Position numbers and translations under genes: made by a program. The notes below the pieces were generated by a model, which saw nothing but the letters and a program-made list of their open reading frames with translations, did no database searches and was not told the origin of the DNA. Below are positions 26,879 through 34,552 of a DNA stretch of 64,000 bases, piece by piece (positions within the stretch are counted from its first letter, which is position 1; the number at the start of each line of letters is the position of its first letter). Source of the stretch: Ignavibacteriales bacterium (GTDB lineage: Bacteria; Bacteroidota; Ignavibacteria; Ignavibacteriales; Ignavibacteriaceae); the NCBI GenBank assembly GCA_016709155.1, contig JADJEI010000006.1:248001-312000 (forward strand), read 5' to 3'.

Positions 26879-27442
26879 ATGAAAATAATAATTTCGATCA
26901 GGATGCTGGTTTTAAGTTTCTTTTTAATTGGTGTTTTTAGTGTAACCTCTGCAGGATGCTTAAAGAAAGACACATCCGAAAAACCGCAAACCCCCACTAA
27001 TAATAACACTCCCCTGCCCGGCGATACGACCGTGACCAAAGATCCTTTGCAGCTTCCTCAATTTATGCCGGATTCTCTTAAGCTACTATTCCAGGCGTTA
27101 ATTACGACCGAAGCAGAAAAAATATTTAGCACCTACCCGGCGGGGTATGGTGTTTTATATATAGATTTTGAAGGGCATTATCACGGCGCTACAAGACTTG
27201 ATGAAAGTCGTGTAACACTAAAATGGAAAAATGCAAAAGTTCAAAACCTAAGCGAAACCGAATTGCAACTATGGATTCCTGAAATAAATATGGAAAACAT
27301 TTCAATGGAAGGATTAACCATACCCATAAACCTTAACGAACAGCCGCGGGATGCAGGAATATCAAGTGCAACATTAAGAATGTACAGCCAGCTAATAGCC
27401 AAAACAAAAGATGGAATGATAATTTTGTTAGGGTTTAGATGA
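26879..27442 (+). CDS. Lipoprotein of unknown function
   Basis: A 187-aa protein with a signal peptide and lipobox (SVTSAGC), followed by a Thr/Asn/Pro-rich linker (PTNNNTPLPGDTT) and a C-terminal domain of about 120 residues (FMPDSLKLLFQALI to IILLGFR) that I do not recognise. AAGGAG lies 7 nt before the ATG, a strong ribosome-binding site. It is probably a surface or periplasm-facing lipoprotein. No neighbour clarifies its function. Confidence 0.7.
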   Translation: MKIIISIRMLVLSFFLIGVFSVTSAGCLKKDTSEKPQTPTNNNTPLPGDTTVTKDPLQLPQFMPDSLKLLFQALITTEAEKIFSTYPAGYGVLYIDFEGHYHGATRLDESRVTLKWKNAKVQNLSETELQLWIPEINMENISMEGLTIPINLNEQPRDAGISSATLRMYSQLIAKTKDGMIILLGFR

Positions 27443-27732
27443 GAGATAGAAAGTATTTTGGAATATGATTTTAAAACAACAATCCCGACTGTCATCGGGA
27501 CTACTGTAAATGTTTTCACAACGGAATAATCCTTATTGTGATTTGTTTTTGAAGTGTTGATAGAAAATTAATAAATCATTTAACAAAATTAATAATCTAT
27601 GAAAAGAAATTGATTTCACATTAATGCGGATCACTATACAATAAATATTACTCTCACAGCTATAGCTATCAGGTTATTACGTAATAACTTTAGTTATAAT
27701 AGCTTAATAATGCATGATAACAAATTATTTTG
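27443..27732. other. Region 3' of the reverse transcriptase gene with two hairpins
   Basis: TCCCGA at 27483-27488 pairs with TCGGGA at 27495-27500. A larger nested structure at about 27665-27712 has the perfect palindrome GTTATTACGTAATAAC (27673-27688) enclosed by AGCTAT/ATAGCT arms. It lies about 45-70 bp past the reverse transcriptase stop and could be its terminator, an RNA element or a module boundary. Confidence 0.45.
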
Positions 27733-28701
27733 CTATCCAATGCCCTTACCCCAATTAATCTGAATATATAAGTTACTAAGAAAGTTACCTTTTGCTTTAT
27801 TATATTCTTCAATAAACCGTATCTTACCAATTAATGATTTTTGAATATCTTTTAGTTTAAATTCTTCTTCAAAAAAATCACGAGCAAATTCAACTCCCTC
27901 AGTTATTAACACTTGTAAAATATATTCCAACTTTTCGTAAACTTTTATCGGAACATCTGGCTTATGTCTTTTTAAATCTAAACCAACCGATACAATTTCT
28001 TTACTATTCTTTCTCTTTAATAATCTTTTCTTTTTATTATTAATATAGAATCCATTCTTAAGAATTGATTTGTCTATTTTATAAATAGCTTTATTTAATT
28101 CTGAAATCCTACCAGATATTAAAACGTCGTCAATCCACCTTGAATAATTTAGTTTATGGTTATTGCATATTGATTGAAGGTCATAATCCATTTTCCAAGC
28201 AATTAGATTAGCAACAATTGGACTAGTTGGAAACCCTTGAGGTAGTCTTTTATCATAAATCACTAAATCTGTAAGAATTTGAGATATTCTTTCTGAACGT
28301 CCTGAATTTTTAAAAAAAGAATATACCCTATCGGAATTAATATTAGGGAAAAAATCTTTCAAATCAATTTGATATATCCCTTCCCTACCGCAATGAGATT
28401 TAACCATATCATAAAGATTTTTATCTACTATACCACCACAAACACTTTTGGGAAATTTCGACCGTGACATTAGAAATTTATGCAATCTTTTTAAGATTAA
28501 TTTAAACTCGCCAACTGGGTAATTGAGTATTCGAAATTCATCTGAATTCTTTTTGGGTATTTTTTTTTCTTTAACAATTTTAGATTTGATGGAGATAATC
28601 TTTAATAATCTTGATTCAGTGGTTTTAAGTGGGGTCGTAAGATACTTAATTTCATGTAAATTAAGTTTTAGAGGAATGTGTTGTAATACTTTACTAGGCA
28701 T
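27733..28701 (-). CDS. Retron-like reverse transcriptase with WIDD active site
   Basis: A 322-aa stand-alone reverse transcriptase with fingers/palm motifs in order: RILNYPVGEFKLILKRLHKFL (57-77), KSHCG (101-105, the retron NAxxH region), IDLKDFFPNI (112-121, first catalytic Asp), LPQGFPTSPIVANL (153-166), the catalytic box RWIDDVLIS (188-196), NGFYINNKKKR (216-226) and VSVGLDLKRHKPDVP (237-251, the VTG/Y region). The usual YxDD is WIDD, with both Asp kept. There is no maturase or group II intron domain. The start ATG overlaps the HTH gene by 8 nt, so the two are translationally coupled. Retron or defence RT is the best class; the subtype is unresolved. Confidence 0.88.
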   Translation of the reverse strand: MPSKVLQHIPLKLNLHEIKYLTTPLKTTESRLLKIISIKSKIVKEKKIPKKNSDEFRILNYPVGEFKLILKRLHKFLMSRSKFPKSVCGGIVDKNLYDMVKSHCGREGIYQIDLKDFFPNINSDRVYSFFKNSGRSERISQILTDLVIYDKRLPQGFPTSPIVANLIAWKMDYDLQSICNNHKLNYSRWIDDVLISGRISELNKAIYKIDKSILKNGFYINNKKKRLLKRKNSKEIVSVGLDLKRHKPDVPIKVYEKLEYILQVLITEGVEFARDFFEEEFKLKDIQKSLIGKIRFIEEYNKAKGNFLSNLYIQINWGKGIG

Positions 28702-29011
28702 CTATCAATTTTAGCTTGTCTCTTTCAAAATCTCTCAATACTGAATTTAATTCACTCATGATGTTTTTAAAGTCCTTGTTGGCGTTGCTTTCGCGATTTG
28801 TATTTTGAAAAATAAACAGTTGTGACAATGTCATATCAAATCGATTACAAAATGAATGAAGAAAAGTAAGTGAGGGTTCTCTTTTTCCCTGTTCATACAT
28901 TGAAAGTAATGAGGCAGGGACATCTAAATCTAATGCAAGATTTTTTTGTTTGATTCCACTATACACCCGAATCAACTTAATTCTTGTACCCAATTCGCTT
29001 AGAAGTTCCAT
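28694..29011 (-). CDS. XRE-family helix-turn-helix protein
   Basis: A 105-aa protein with an N-terminal Cro/C1-type HTH (residues 6-62: LGTRIKLIRVYSGIKQKNLALDLDVPASLLSMYEQGKREPSLTFLHSFCNRFDM) and a charged helical C-terminal tail (NIMSELNSVLRDFERDKLKLIDA) likely for dimerisation. It overlaps the RT gene by 8 nt, an arrangement that argues for one functional unit. It may be an autoregulator of the RT module or a partner. As I recall, some catalogued retron types also carry an HTH partner. Confidence 0.9.
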   Translation of the reverse strand: MELLSELGTRIKLIRVYSGIKQKNLALDLDVPASLLSMYEQGKREPSLTFLHSFCNRFDMTLSQLFIFQNTNRESNANKDFKNIMSELNSVLRDFERDKLKLIDA

Positions 29012-29058
29012 TTATAAACCTATCGGTATTAAATTTCAGAAAAAAAATGCTTTTAATA

Positions 29059-29298
29059 TTATTTAATCAATTGAAGTAACGTCAAGAACTTAACTATAAG
29101 CTCGATTAACGAATTAATCATACTCAATCTATTTCGAGCTTTTTCATTTACAAGTATTTTATCAATTTGCTTGATAAGACCTGCAATGAAAATCTTCAAC
29201 CGATTTGGTGCTCCACGTACTTGAGAGATATTAGTCAGAGTATTTTTAAGTTCTCTTAACTGTTTTATATCTCTCGGTGTGATATTGTTATTTTTCAT
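29059..29298 (-). CDS. Small helical protein, first gene of the RT module
   Basis: A 79-aa, almost entirely helical, Lys/Leu/Ile-rich protein. It has a charged first half (DIKQLRELKNTLTNISQVRG) and an amphipathic or weakly membrane-seeking C-terminus (MINSLIELIVKFLTLLQLIK). No family is recognised. Its ATG is preceded by a near-perfect Shine-Dalgarno sequence, AAAGGAGGTTGA, at about 29306-29317, far stronger than most in this window, so it is probably well translated. It lies 47 bp before the HTH gene. A toxin or effector role for the hydrophobic tail is speculation. Confidence 0.65.
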   Translation of the reverse strand: MKNNNITPRDIKQLRELKNTLTNISQVRGAPNRLKIFIAGLIKQIDKILVNEKARNRLSMINSLIELIVKFLTLLQLIK

Positions 29299-29344
29299 CT
29301 CGATTCAACCTCCTTTCTTTGAAATATTGGAACAATACTTTAAT

Positions 29345-29407
29345 TAAAAGCCCAGGAAAATTTTAATCCTGGTAGATAAACAATGACAATATGCATAATC
29401 TATCTAC
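29345..29407 (-). ncRNA. Candidate structured RNA upstream of the RT module
   Basis: On the minus strand GTAGATA (29401-29407) pairs with TATCTAC (29372-29378), and a further upstream ATCTAC at about 29432 could compete for the same arm. Next comes a terminator-like hairpin (CCAGGA/TCCTGG at 29352-29372, then GCTTTTAATTA). A short transcript ending here, just before the strong Shine-Dalgarno sequence of the first gene, could be a retron-type ncRNA or a leader attenuator. This rests on eye-read pairing only. Confidence 0.3.
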
Positions 29408-29562
29408 AAAGTTTTATGGATATAGTTGTTAGTAGATGGAAGTATGATTAACCGAAGTATAACTGATTTTGATTAACATAAGCTTGACATCCTCTATGCC
29501 CACTTACTTTTAGTATCCTGGTTACTACAACAATTTGAGTAAGAATCATCTTAAGGAGACGA

Positions 29563-29691
29563 ATGGAGGTTGATGTAATAAATATCACAATTTCAAAGAA
29601 CCCAATAATTACATATTGGATAATCAAATATACTTATAAGTTAACTCAGAAACAAATTAATTTACAATATGTGAATTACTTAATGTTTTAG
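29563..29691 (+). CDS. Possible 42-aa small protein
   Basis: An ATG preceded by AAGGAG (4 nt away) opens 42 codons (MEVDVINITISKNPI and a C-terminus of similar hydrophilic type). It is divergent from the RT module and unsupported by homology. It could be chance, or the remnant of an HTH-type protein. Confidence 0.2.
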   Translation: MEVDVINITISKNPIITYWIIKYTYKLTQKQINLQYVNYLMF

Positions 29692-29735
29692 GGACAAAAT
29701 ATCTTTTAGTCCAAAAAGTTAATACGTCCCTAATC
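29685..29735. ncRNA. Nested hairpin upstream of the RT module
   Basis: TTAGGGAC at about 29688-29695 pairs exactly with GTCCCTAA at about 29726-29733. Inside this arm CTTTT/AAAAG forms a second short stem around AGTCCA. The symmetry makes it readable on either strand. It could be a terminator for the 42-codon frame or part of a longer structured RNA. Confidence 0.3.
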
Positions 29736-30039
29736 TTTACAAATAGTATTAGACTTTAGTACAAATATAATCGAATGGTAAAATCTTTTTCTGGATTTTC
29801 TTATTTTTATTAGTTTCTAATCAAGTACGGCAGTGTGTAAGCATATTTTCTAATCCTACAAATAGTTATATAGTAAAACCGCCATTCTTTACAGGGTTAA
29901 AAGTACGGGAAATAAACAAAAATTAAAAATGAAGAATTAAGAATGAATAATTAATAATTAAGAATTAGGAAGTTGGAGATTGGAAGACGACAATTCTTAA
30001 TTCTTAATTCTACATTCTACATTGGAAATAATTGATAAA
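29736..30039. repeat. AT-rich spacer with AATTAAGAAT-type simple repeats
   Basis: From about 29930 to 30025 the sequence is built from variants of AATTAAGAAT and its complement ATTCTTAATT, giving a potential long hairpin. The same words recur at about 31186-31222, so they flank the YCF48-like lipoprotein gene. No gene is visible. Confidence 0.5.
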
Positions 30040-31110
30040 CTAATTTTGTATCTGGTTTCCAACAGCAAATCCATAACCGACAGGAAAAGTCCTGAACACC
30101 ATTTTATATATATAAGCATTCTCAATTATATCAGGATCGCTCCACGTTTCGCCGCGGTCAGTTGAATAAATAAATTGACTCCCTACGGTTTTTGCACCTG
30201 TATCGTAATACGCTGCTATGCATTTACCATCGGCTGCCGCATGTAGATCTTCAATGTTTCCAAACCCCGGCATCTTTGACGACAACGATTTCCAGTTCAT
30301 AACACCGGTGGTTGTTTTAAAAATCGTATTATCATAACCGGCGGCAATACCATACCGTCCATTTTGCTCTTCAGAAAAACCAACCGTTATAAAGATTTTA
30401 GTGCTGTTGAAATTATACTCAGTCCATGTAACCCCGGCATCCGTGGACATTACATAAACTCCGTTTGAGCCAACACCAACACTTGTATCACCGAAGCAGT
30501 GGACTGCAAACAGGGATTCAGTTGTTGGAGATGTCTTTATAGTCCAGTTAAAACCTTCATTATAAGAAACAAGTATAGTGCCTGCATTGCCAACTGCAAC
30601 GCCATAGGTGGGTGTAAAAGAAACACTGTTCAGGGTATTGGGAGCTGTTGTAATAATATTCCAGGTAGTGCCGTCATTAGTACTTAAAAAGATGCGCCCT
30701 TCATTATTGACTGCAATCATTCCTAAATTAGAAGTCACTGCGATATCTGAAAATATAGTACCTTCTGTTGTCAGCACATTAGTCCAGTGAAGTCCGTTAT
30801 CTAAAGACTGCCAGATAGCACCTTTGCCTAAGGTGTCCTGCCCGCCTACAACAAAGATGTTGGAAGCAAATCCAAACGCTCCGGCACGAAGTTCCTTAGC
30901 AAAACGGAGGGTGTCAACTTCAGACCAGGTAACTCCCCCATCAAATGTTTCGACAAAAACAGAATAGGGTCCCTGCTTTGTGTTATTAGTGTCAATTGAA
31001 CTTTCAACCGGTCCAAAATCACAACCCAAAATACCTGTTAGAATAAAAATAAAGGCTGAAATTATTTGATAATATTTTTTACGGGTATATGCACTTGTAA
31101 AATTAAACAT
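30040..31110 (-). CDS. YCF48/BNR-repeat lipoprotein
   Basis: A 356-aa beta-propeller-like lipoprotein. A signal peptide with lipobox (FILTGILGC) is followed by at least six sialidase-type (BNR/Asp-box, YCF48-like) blades marked by S-x-D-x-G-x-T-W: TFDGGVTWSEV, SLDNGLHWTN, STNDGTTWNI, SYNEGFNWTI, STDAGVTWTE, STDRGETWSD. The repeat spacing is 45-55 residues. The family is common in Ignavibacteria-type genomes; proteins are exported and function is usually unknown. It is flanked on both sides by simple repeats and stands alone. Confidence 0.85.
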   Translation of the reverse strand: MFNFTSAYTRKKYYQIISAFIFILTGILGCDFGPVESSIDTNNTKQGPYSVFVETFDGGVTWSEVDTLRFAKELRAGAFGFASNIFVVGGQDTLGKGAIWQSLDNGLHWTNVLTTEGTIFSDIAVTSNLGMIAVNNEGRIFLSTNDGTTWNIITTAPNTLNSVSFTPTYGVAVGNAGTILVSYNEGFNWTIKTSPTTESLFAVHCFGDTSVGVGSNGVYVMSTDAGVTWTEYNFNSTKIFITVGFSEEQNGRYGIAAGYDNTIFKTTTGVMNWKSLSSKMPGFGNIEDLHAAADGKCIAAYYDTGAKTVGSQFIYSTDRGETWSDPDIIENAYIYKMVFRTFPVGYGFAVGNQIQN

Positions 31111-31236
31111 ATAACATTCCTTAGAATTTGAATTATGCTGTAATAAATCTACATCAATAAAACAAAAAACTCAAGAGGGAAAAAACAATTAAGAATTAAG
31201 AATTAACAATGAATAATTAAGTTAGGCTGTCTGATT

Positions 31237-31931
31237 TCAATTTTGATTAAGTAATTGTCTTATTGCAGCAAGGTGCGAAAGTAAAACCAATGGCACTACA
31301 CAAGCCGGAAGCAGGTTAAAAGGAAAATATAAAACAGCAATATTAGGTTGATCGAAAGCAAACTGCTGAAACGAAAATGGAGCGGATAGAATTGCATTTA
31401 AAACAATATTCAAAAGAAGTCCAAGGCAGATAAAATTCCACGTCAGAATTACTTTATTATTTATTTGTTTTTTAATAAAGCCAAAATAATAAATAAAGGG
31501 GGCTGTCAACCCGGATAAAATGTCAAAGTTCCTCCCCTCAAAAGTCATAAGTTCAGGTACAACTTTATTAACATATAACCAGAAGAGTACAACTTCAACA
31601 GGAATTCTTATTATGTGTAAAAGGGTTAATGTTCTGATGTTTAAACCATCAATATATTGTCTGCCTTTTGCCGTTAAAAATAATCCAGCTATAAAAAGGA
31701 ATGGCGGTAAAACTAAAAGCAAGAAACGAGGGGGTATTGTGTCTGTCACAGTATAAAATCCGGAAAGTCCAATAACACTTTGTACCGCAATCCAGATTAA
31801 TAAAATCAGTAAAGTGCCTTTTGAACTGCCGGCTGATTTATAAAAAAGACCAAATGTTAAAAGTGTTGTTAGTCCAAAAACTATGCTTATGTATGGGGTA
31901 AATTTTCCAACTTTTAAGTCACGTTACTCAA
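31237..31931 (-). pseudogene. Multi-TM membrane protein, 5' end displaced by a one-base deletion
   Basis: Six to seven hydrophobic segments are visible over about 231 aa. The longest ATG/GTG-started frame ends at 31749, but the same frame continues upstream with convincing membrane sequence (VGKFTPYISIVFGLTTLLTFGLFYK, then LLILLIWIAVQSVIGLSGFY). It meets a stop at the very start. Adding one base near 31912 (GTGACTTAAAAGTT) links it to TTG 31931 and gives 232 codons. The family is not recognised; PQQ-binding or transport motifs are absent. Its start lies 18 bp from a MITE-like terminus. Confidence 0.55.
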
Positions 31932-31948
31932 AATAGAGTTTAATAGAA

Positions 31949-32133
31949 GGCTGTCTCAAAAGTTTTGGCAGAGGCTATCTCAAAAGTATCATTCCATCCC
32001 GATGTATCGTGACTAGGTGACAAAAACTGACTTTTGAGACAGTCTCATACTATAATGACTTTACACCTCTGCCTCAGGGATGCCTTTGGGAGACAAACTC
32101 AGTGTGGCAGGAAAAATTACTTTTGAGACAACC
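31949..32133. mobile_element. MITE-like element with nested inverted repeats
   Basis: Outer arms: GGCTGTCTCAAAAGT (31949-31963) and ACTTTTGAGACAACC (32119-32133). Inner arms: GGCTATCTCAAAAGT (31973-31987) and ACTTTTGAGACAGTC (32030-32044). The 185-bp element has no coding capacity. Such GGCTGTCTCAAAAGT-type ends are typical of insertion sequences and of the small non-autonomous elements derived from them. The doubled ends suggest two nested insertions. Confidence 0.7.
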
Positions 32134-32147
32134 AAATCTTATGAAAA

Positions 32148-32519
32148 TTATTTCATTGAGTGAAGTGCTATTCTGTTGCCTTCGGTATCGGAGAAGTGAG
32201 CCATAAAACCATTTTCGCCAATTGAAGTTTTAGGCATAAGAATTTTACCGCCTGCTGCCTCTACCTTTGAAAGCGGCACGCTTAAATCATCACCGCCATT
32301 CAGATAAACTAATGAGCCGGTCATTGATGGTTCAAATCCTTCACCTTCCACGATTCCACCCCCAACCCCGCCATTTTGCATGTCGCAGGGAAGGAAGCCA
32401 TACTTCATTTCGCGGTGAGCCATTTCCTGAATCTCTGCACCGAAAAGTGTTTCATAAAACGCTTTTGCTCTGTTGAAATTTTTTACTGGAATTTCAAACC
32501 AGTTGATTGCATTTTTCAT
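32148..32519 (-). CDS. VOC-family protein (glyoxalase fold)
   Basis: A 123-aa single VOC protein: NAINWFEIPVKNFNRAKAFYETLFGAEI (2-30), GGGIVEGEGFEPS with the SLVYLNGGDDL linker in the middle, and GENGFMAHFSDTEGNRIALHS at the end. This is the classical YP-FYE to D-EGN-ALH pattern of the bleomycin-resistance/glyoxalase-like superfamily. The substrate is unknown. It follows the MITE-like element directly. Confidence 0.9.
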   Translation of the reverse strand: MKNAINWFEIPVKNFNRAKAFYETLFGAEIQEMAHREMKYGFLPCDMQNGGVGGGIVEGEGFEPSMTGSLVYLNGGDDLSVPLSKVEAAGGKILMPKTSIGENGFMAHFSDTEGNRIALHSMK

Positions 32520-32561
32520 TTTGTTTGATCCTTATTGTTTGTTAATGAATTTAGTTTTTTT

Positions 32562-32924
32562 TCATTTTTGTTTTTGCAAATTTTCCTTCGCTCTGAATTT
32601 AACAATTTTGGTTATCAGTCCCAATGGCAGGGGTTTATCAAGTGGAAACCGAACCGAACCTTTTCCCTGTTTATATTTTGAAAGTTCCTTCGCAAATTCT
32701 GAATGTCCTGATGGTGTAGCATAAAAGCCAATATGGTTTTTGAATGCGGCAAAATATACCAATGGCTTGCCGTTTAATTTATAGGCAGGCATACCATAAC
32801 TTATAGATTCCTCTGCATCCGGCGCTGTGTGTTTTATTATCGCACGGATTTGTTCGAGTCGGTGCCGAACGTCTTTCGGGAAACTTTTTATGTAATCGTC
32901 TGTGTTTTTGAAAATATTATTCAG
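32562..32924 (-). CDS. DUF1801 (YdhG-like) protein, start unresolved
   Basis: The open frame encodes a DUF1801-type domain: FKNTDDYIKSFPKDVRHRLEQIRAIIKHTAPDAEESISYGMPAYKLNGKPLVYFAAFKNHIGFYATPSGHSEF. Its N-terminal part extends well upstream of the first ATG at 32792, without an ATG. A CTG at 32924 or a GTG at 32940 in another frame are possible starts, so a small indel near the 5' end may exist. Members are small cytosolic proteins of unknown function. Confidence 0.7.
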   Translation of the reverse strand: MNNIFKNTDDYIKSFPKDVRHRLEQIRAIIKHTAPDAEESISYGMPAYKLNGKPLVYFAAFKNHIGFYATPSGHSEFAKELSKYKQGKGSVRFPLDKPLPLGLITKIVKFRAKENLQKQK

Positions 32925-32940
32925 AGAGTAATTCTTTCAC

Positions 32941-33538
32941 TTTATAATTTATAAAATAGTAATATTTCTTGAGACTTCTGAACAATGAGAACTATTGTCA
33001 ATGTTATTTTGTCCATCGGTGACTATAGTTATCATTCATTGGCAATGTAATCGAAGATTTTTATCCAAGATGCGTAGCATAAATTAATTATCTTCATTTT
33101 ATCCGGTCTCAATTGAAACTCAATCAGAAGGGTTAATAAAAATATTCCCGCTTATGTACAAAATCAAGAACAATGTATCAACTTATGTAAAACCGCATTT
33201 CACCACTGTCAATATTTTACTTTTTTTATACTCTCTAAACAAAGGAAATCACATAATTTAAGAGAAATACTAAAGATTCAATGAAACGGGAGGGTGGCAT
33301 AATTTTAGTCTCTTTACGAAAAGATTATTTAATTAATGGTTCTATTCAAATCAAATTAAATATGCTCTTTGTTAAGGTTATCATGATTTTTCTCAATAAT
33401 TAAATGATAACAATAAGTTAATTAAAAGATAACAAAGGGGTAACACCGAAATGCGCTGCTAAACGAAGCAGAATTCTATATTAAGAATAGTGAAAATAGA
33501 AAATAATTTTAAAGTAAAAAAAAAATAAATTTAAAAAA
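32941..33538. other. Long spacer before the glycan operon
   Basis: About 600 bp of AT-rich sequence. A GATAAC word is repeated (33407-33452), as are short TTAATTAAA runs. This is probably the promoter region of the operon that follows. No gene is recognised. Confidence 0.5.
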
Positions 33539-34552
33539 ATGATATACACTCAAACGAATACAGTCAGAGACCCAAACACTCTAAAATCAGGATACCGAAA
33601 TTCTCTTTATGATGAATCAATAGAAAAAAATTCTTTAACAAGTAGAAAGGACAAAGTTAAAGAACATTTCTCCAACAAAACGGAATACTGGGATTCTCTT
33701 TATGATGAAACAAACGGCAAGCAATCATTTACAAAATTTGAACTTAAAAAAAGGAAAGAAATAGTTTTTGATTTTATTTCCAGACTGCCGTTCAAGCCAA
33801 ATCAAACTGCTTTAGATATAGGATGCGGAGCGGGGCATTACCTTGTGAATTTATCTAACATTGGGTATAGCACGGTGGGTGCAGATAATTCTGAAGAAAT
33901 GCTTTTAACTTCTAAAAATAATTTAGCCAAAGCTTCCTTTCAAGAAACAAAATTGATTAATGCCGATTGTTATAATATTCCTTTTCCATCAGATCATTTC
34001 AATTTAATTATTAGCATCGGTGTACTTGAATATCTAAGCAAAGAAACTAAAGCGCTCGGAGAGATGCATAGGTTAATCAAACCTGATGGAAATATAATGG
34101 TAACTTTTCCAAATGTTTATAAGTTAAGAAATCTTATAAATCCATATTACTATTTAATCAGAGTATGGAGTTATTTGTTCGGGAAAAAAGGAGCTCAATA
34201 CAGATCAGATATCGCTGCAGATAAGCAGGCAAAAATAGATTTTGGTAAATCTACAGTTACAAGATATAGTTTTAAGAAAGTAAGAAAGCTTATAGAATCT
34301 TCCGGGTACAGAATAAATGAATATCGGGGATATTGTTTTGGTCCTTTTGCACTGTGGCAGAAAAGTTTTTTTTCACTCGAGAGATCTATTAAGATCAGTG
34401 AATTCATAGAAGGCTTACAACGGTTTAGGATATTTGGCTTCTTAAGTTTTTTTGCAAATCGCTGGGTTTTATGGATCCAGCCAATAAATTCACCAGGCTT
34501 GAATCATTCGATTAATAAACAGGTGATTGATAATGAAACAAAACAACAATAA
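33539..34552 (+). CDS. Class I SAM-dependent methyltransferase with internal N-terminal repeat
   Basis: A 337-aa protein. SAM-binding motif I is ALDIGCGAGHYLVNLS (about 94-109), followed by TVGADNSEEML, NADCYNIPFPSDHFNLIISIGVLEYL and the C-terminal methyltransferase_11/25 tail. Residues 20-42 and 51-77 repeat each other (YRNSLYDESIEKNS / YWDSLYDETNGKQS), and the encoding DNA shares a 17-nt identical stretch 93 nt apart. It is the first gene of a five-gene plus-strand operon for a surface glycan and probably methylates a sugar or lipid intermediate. Confidence 0.85.
   Translation: MIYTQTNTVRDPNTLKSGYRNSLYDESIEKNSLTSRKDKVKEHFSNKTEYWDSLYDETNGKQSFTKFELKKRKEIVFDFISRLPFKPNQTALDIGCGAGHYLVNLSNIGYSTVGADNSEEMLLTSKNNLAKASFQETKLINADCYNIPFPSDHFNLIISIGVLEYLSKETKALGEMHRLIKPDGNIMVTFPNVYKLRNLINPYYYLIRVWSYLFGKKGAQYRSDIAADKQAKIDFGKSTVTRYSFKKVRKLIESSGYRINEYRGYCFGPFALWQKSFFSLERSIKISEFIEGLQRFRIFGFLSFFANRWVLWIQPINSPGLNHSINKQVIDNETKQQ

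Noticed and set aside
27481..27502. Terminator after the lipoprotein at 26.9 kb
   Set aside because: The TCCCGA/TCGGGA hairpin is short and has no T-run.
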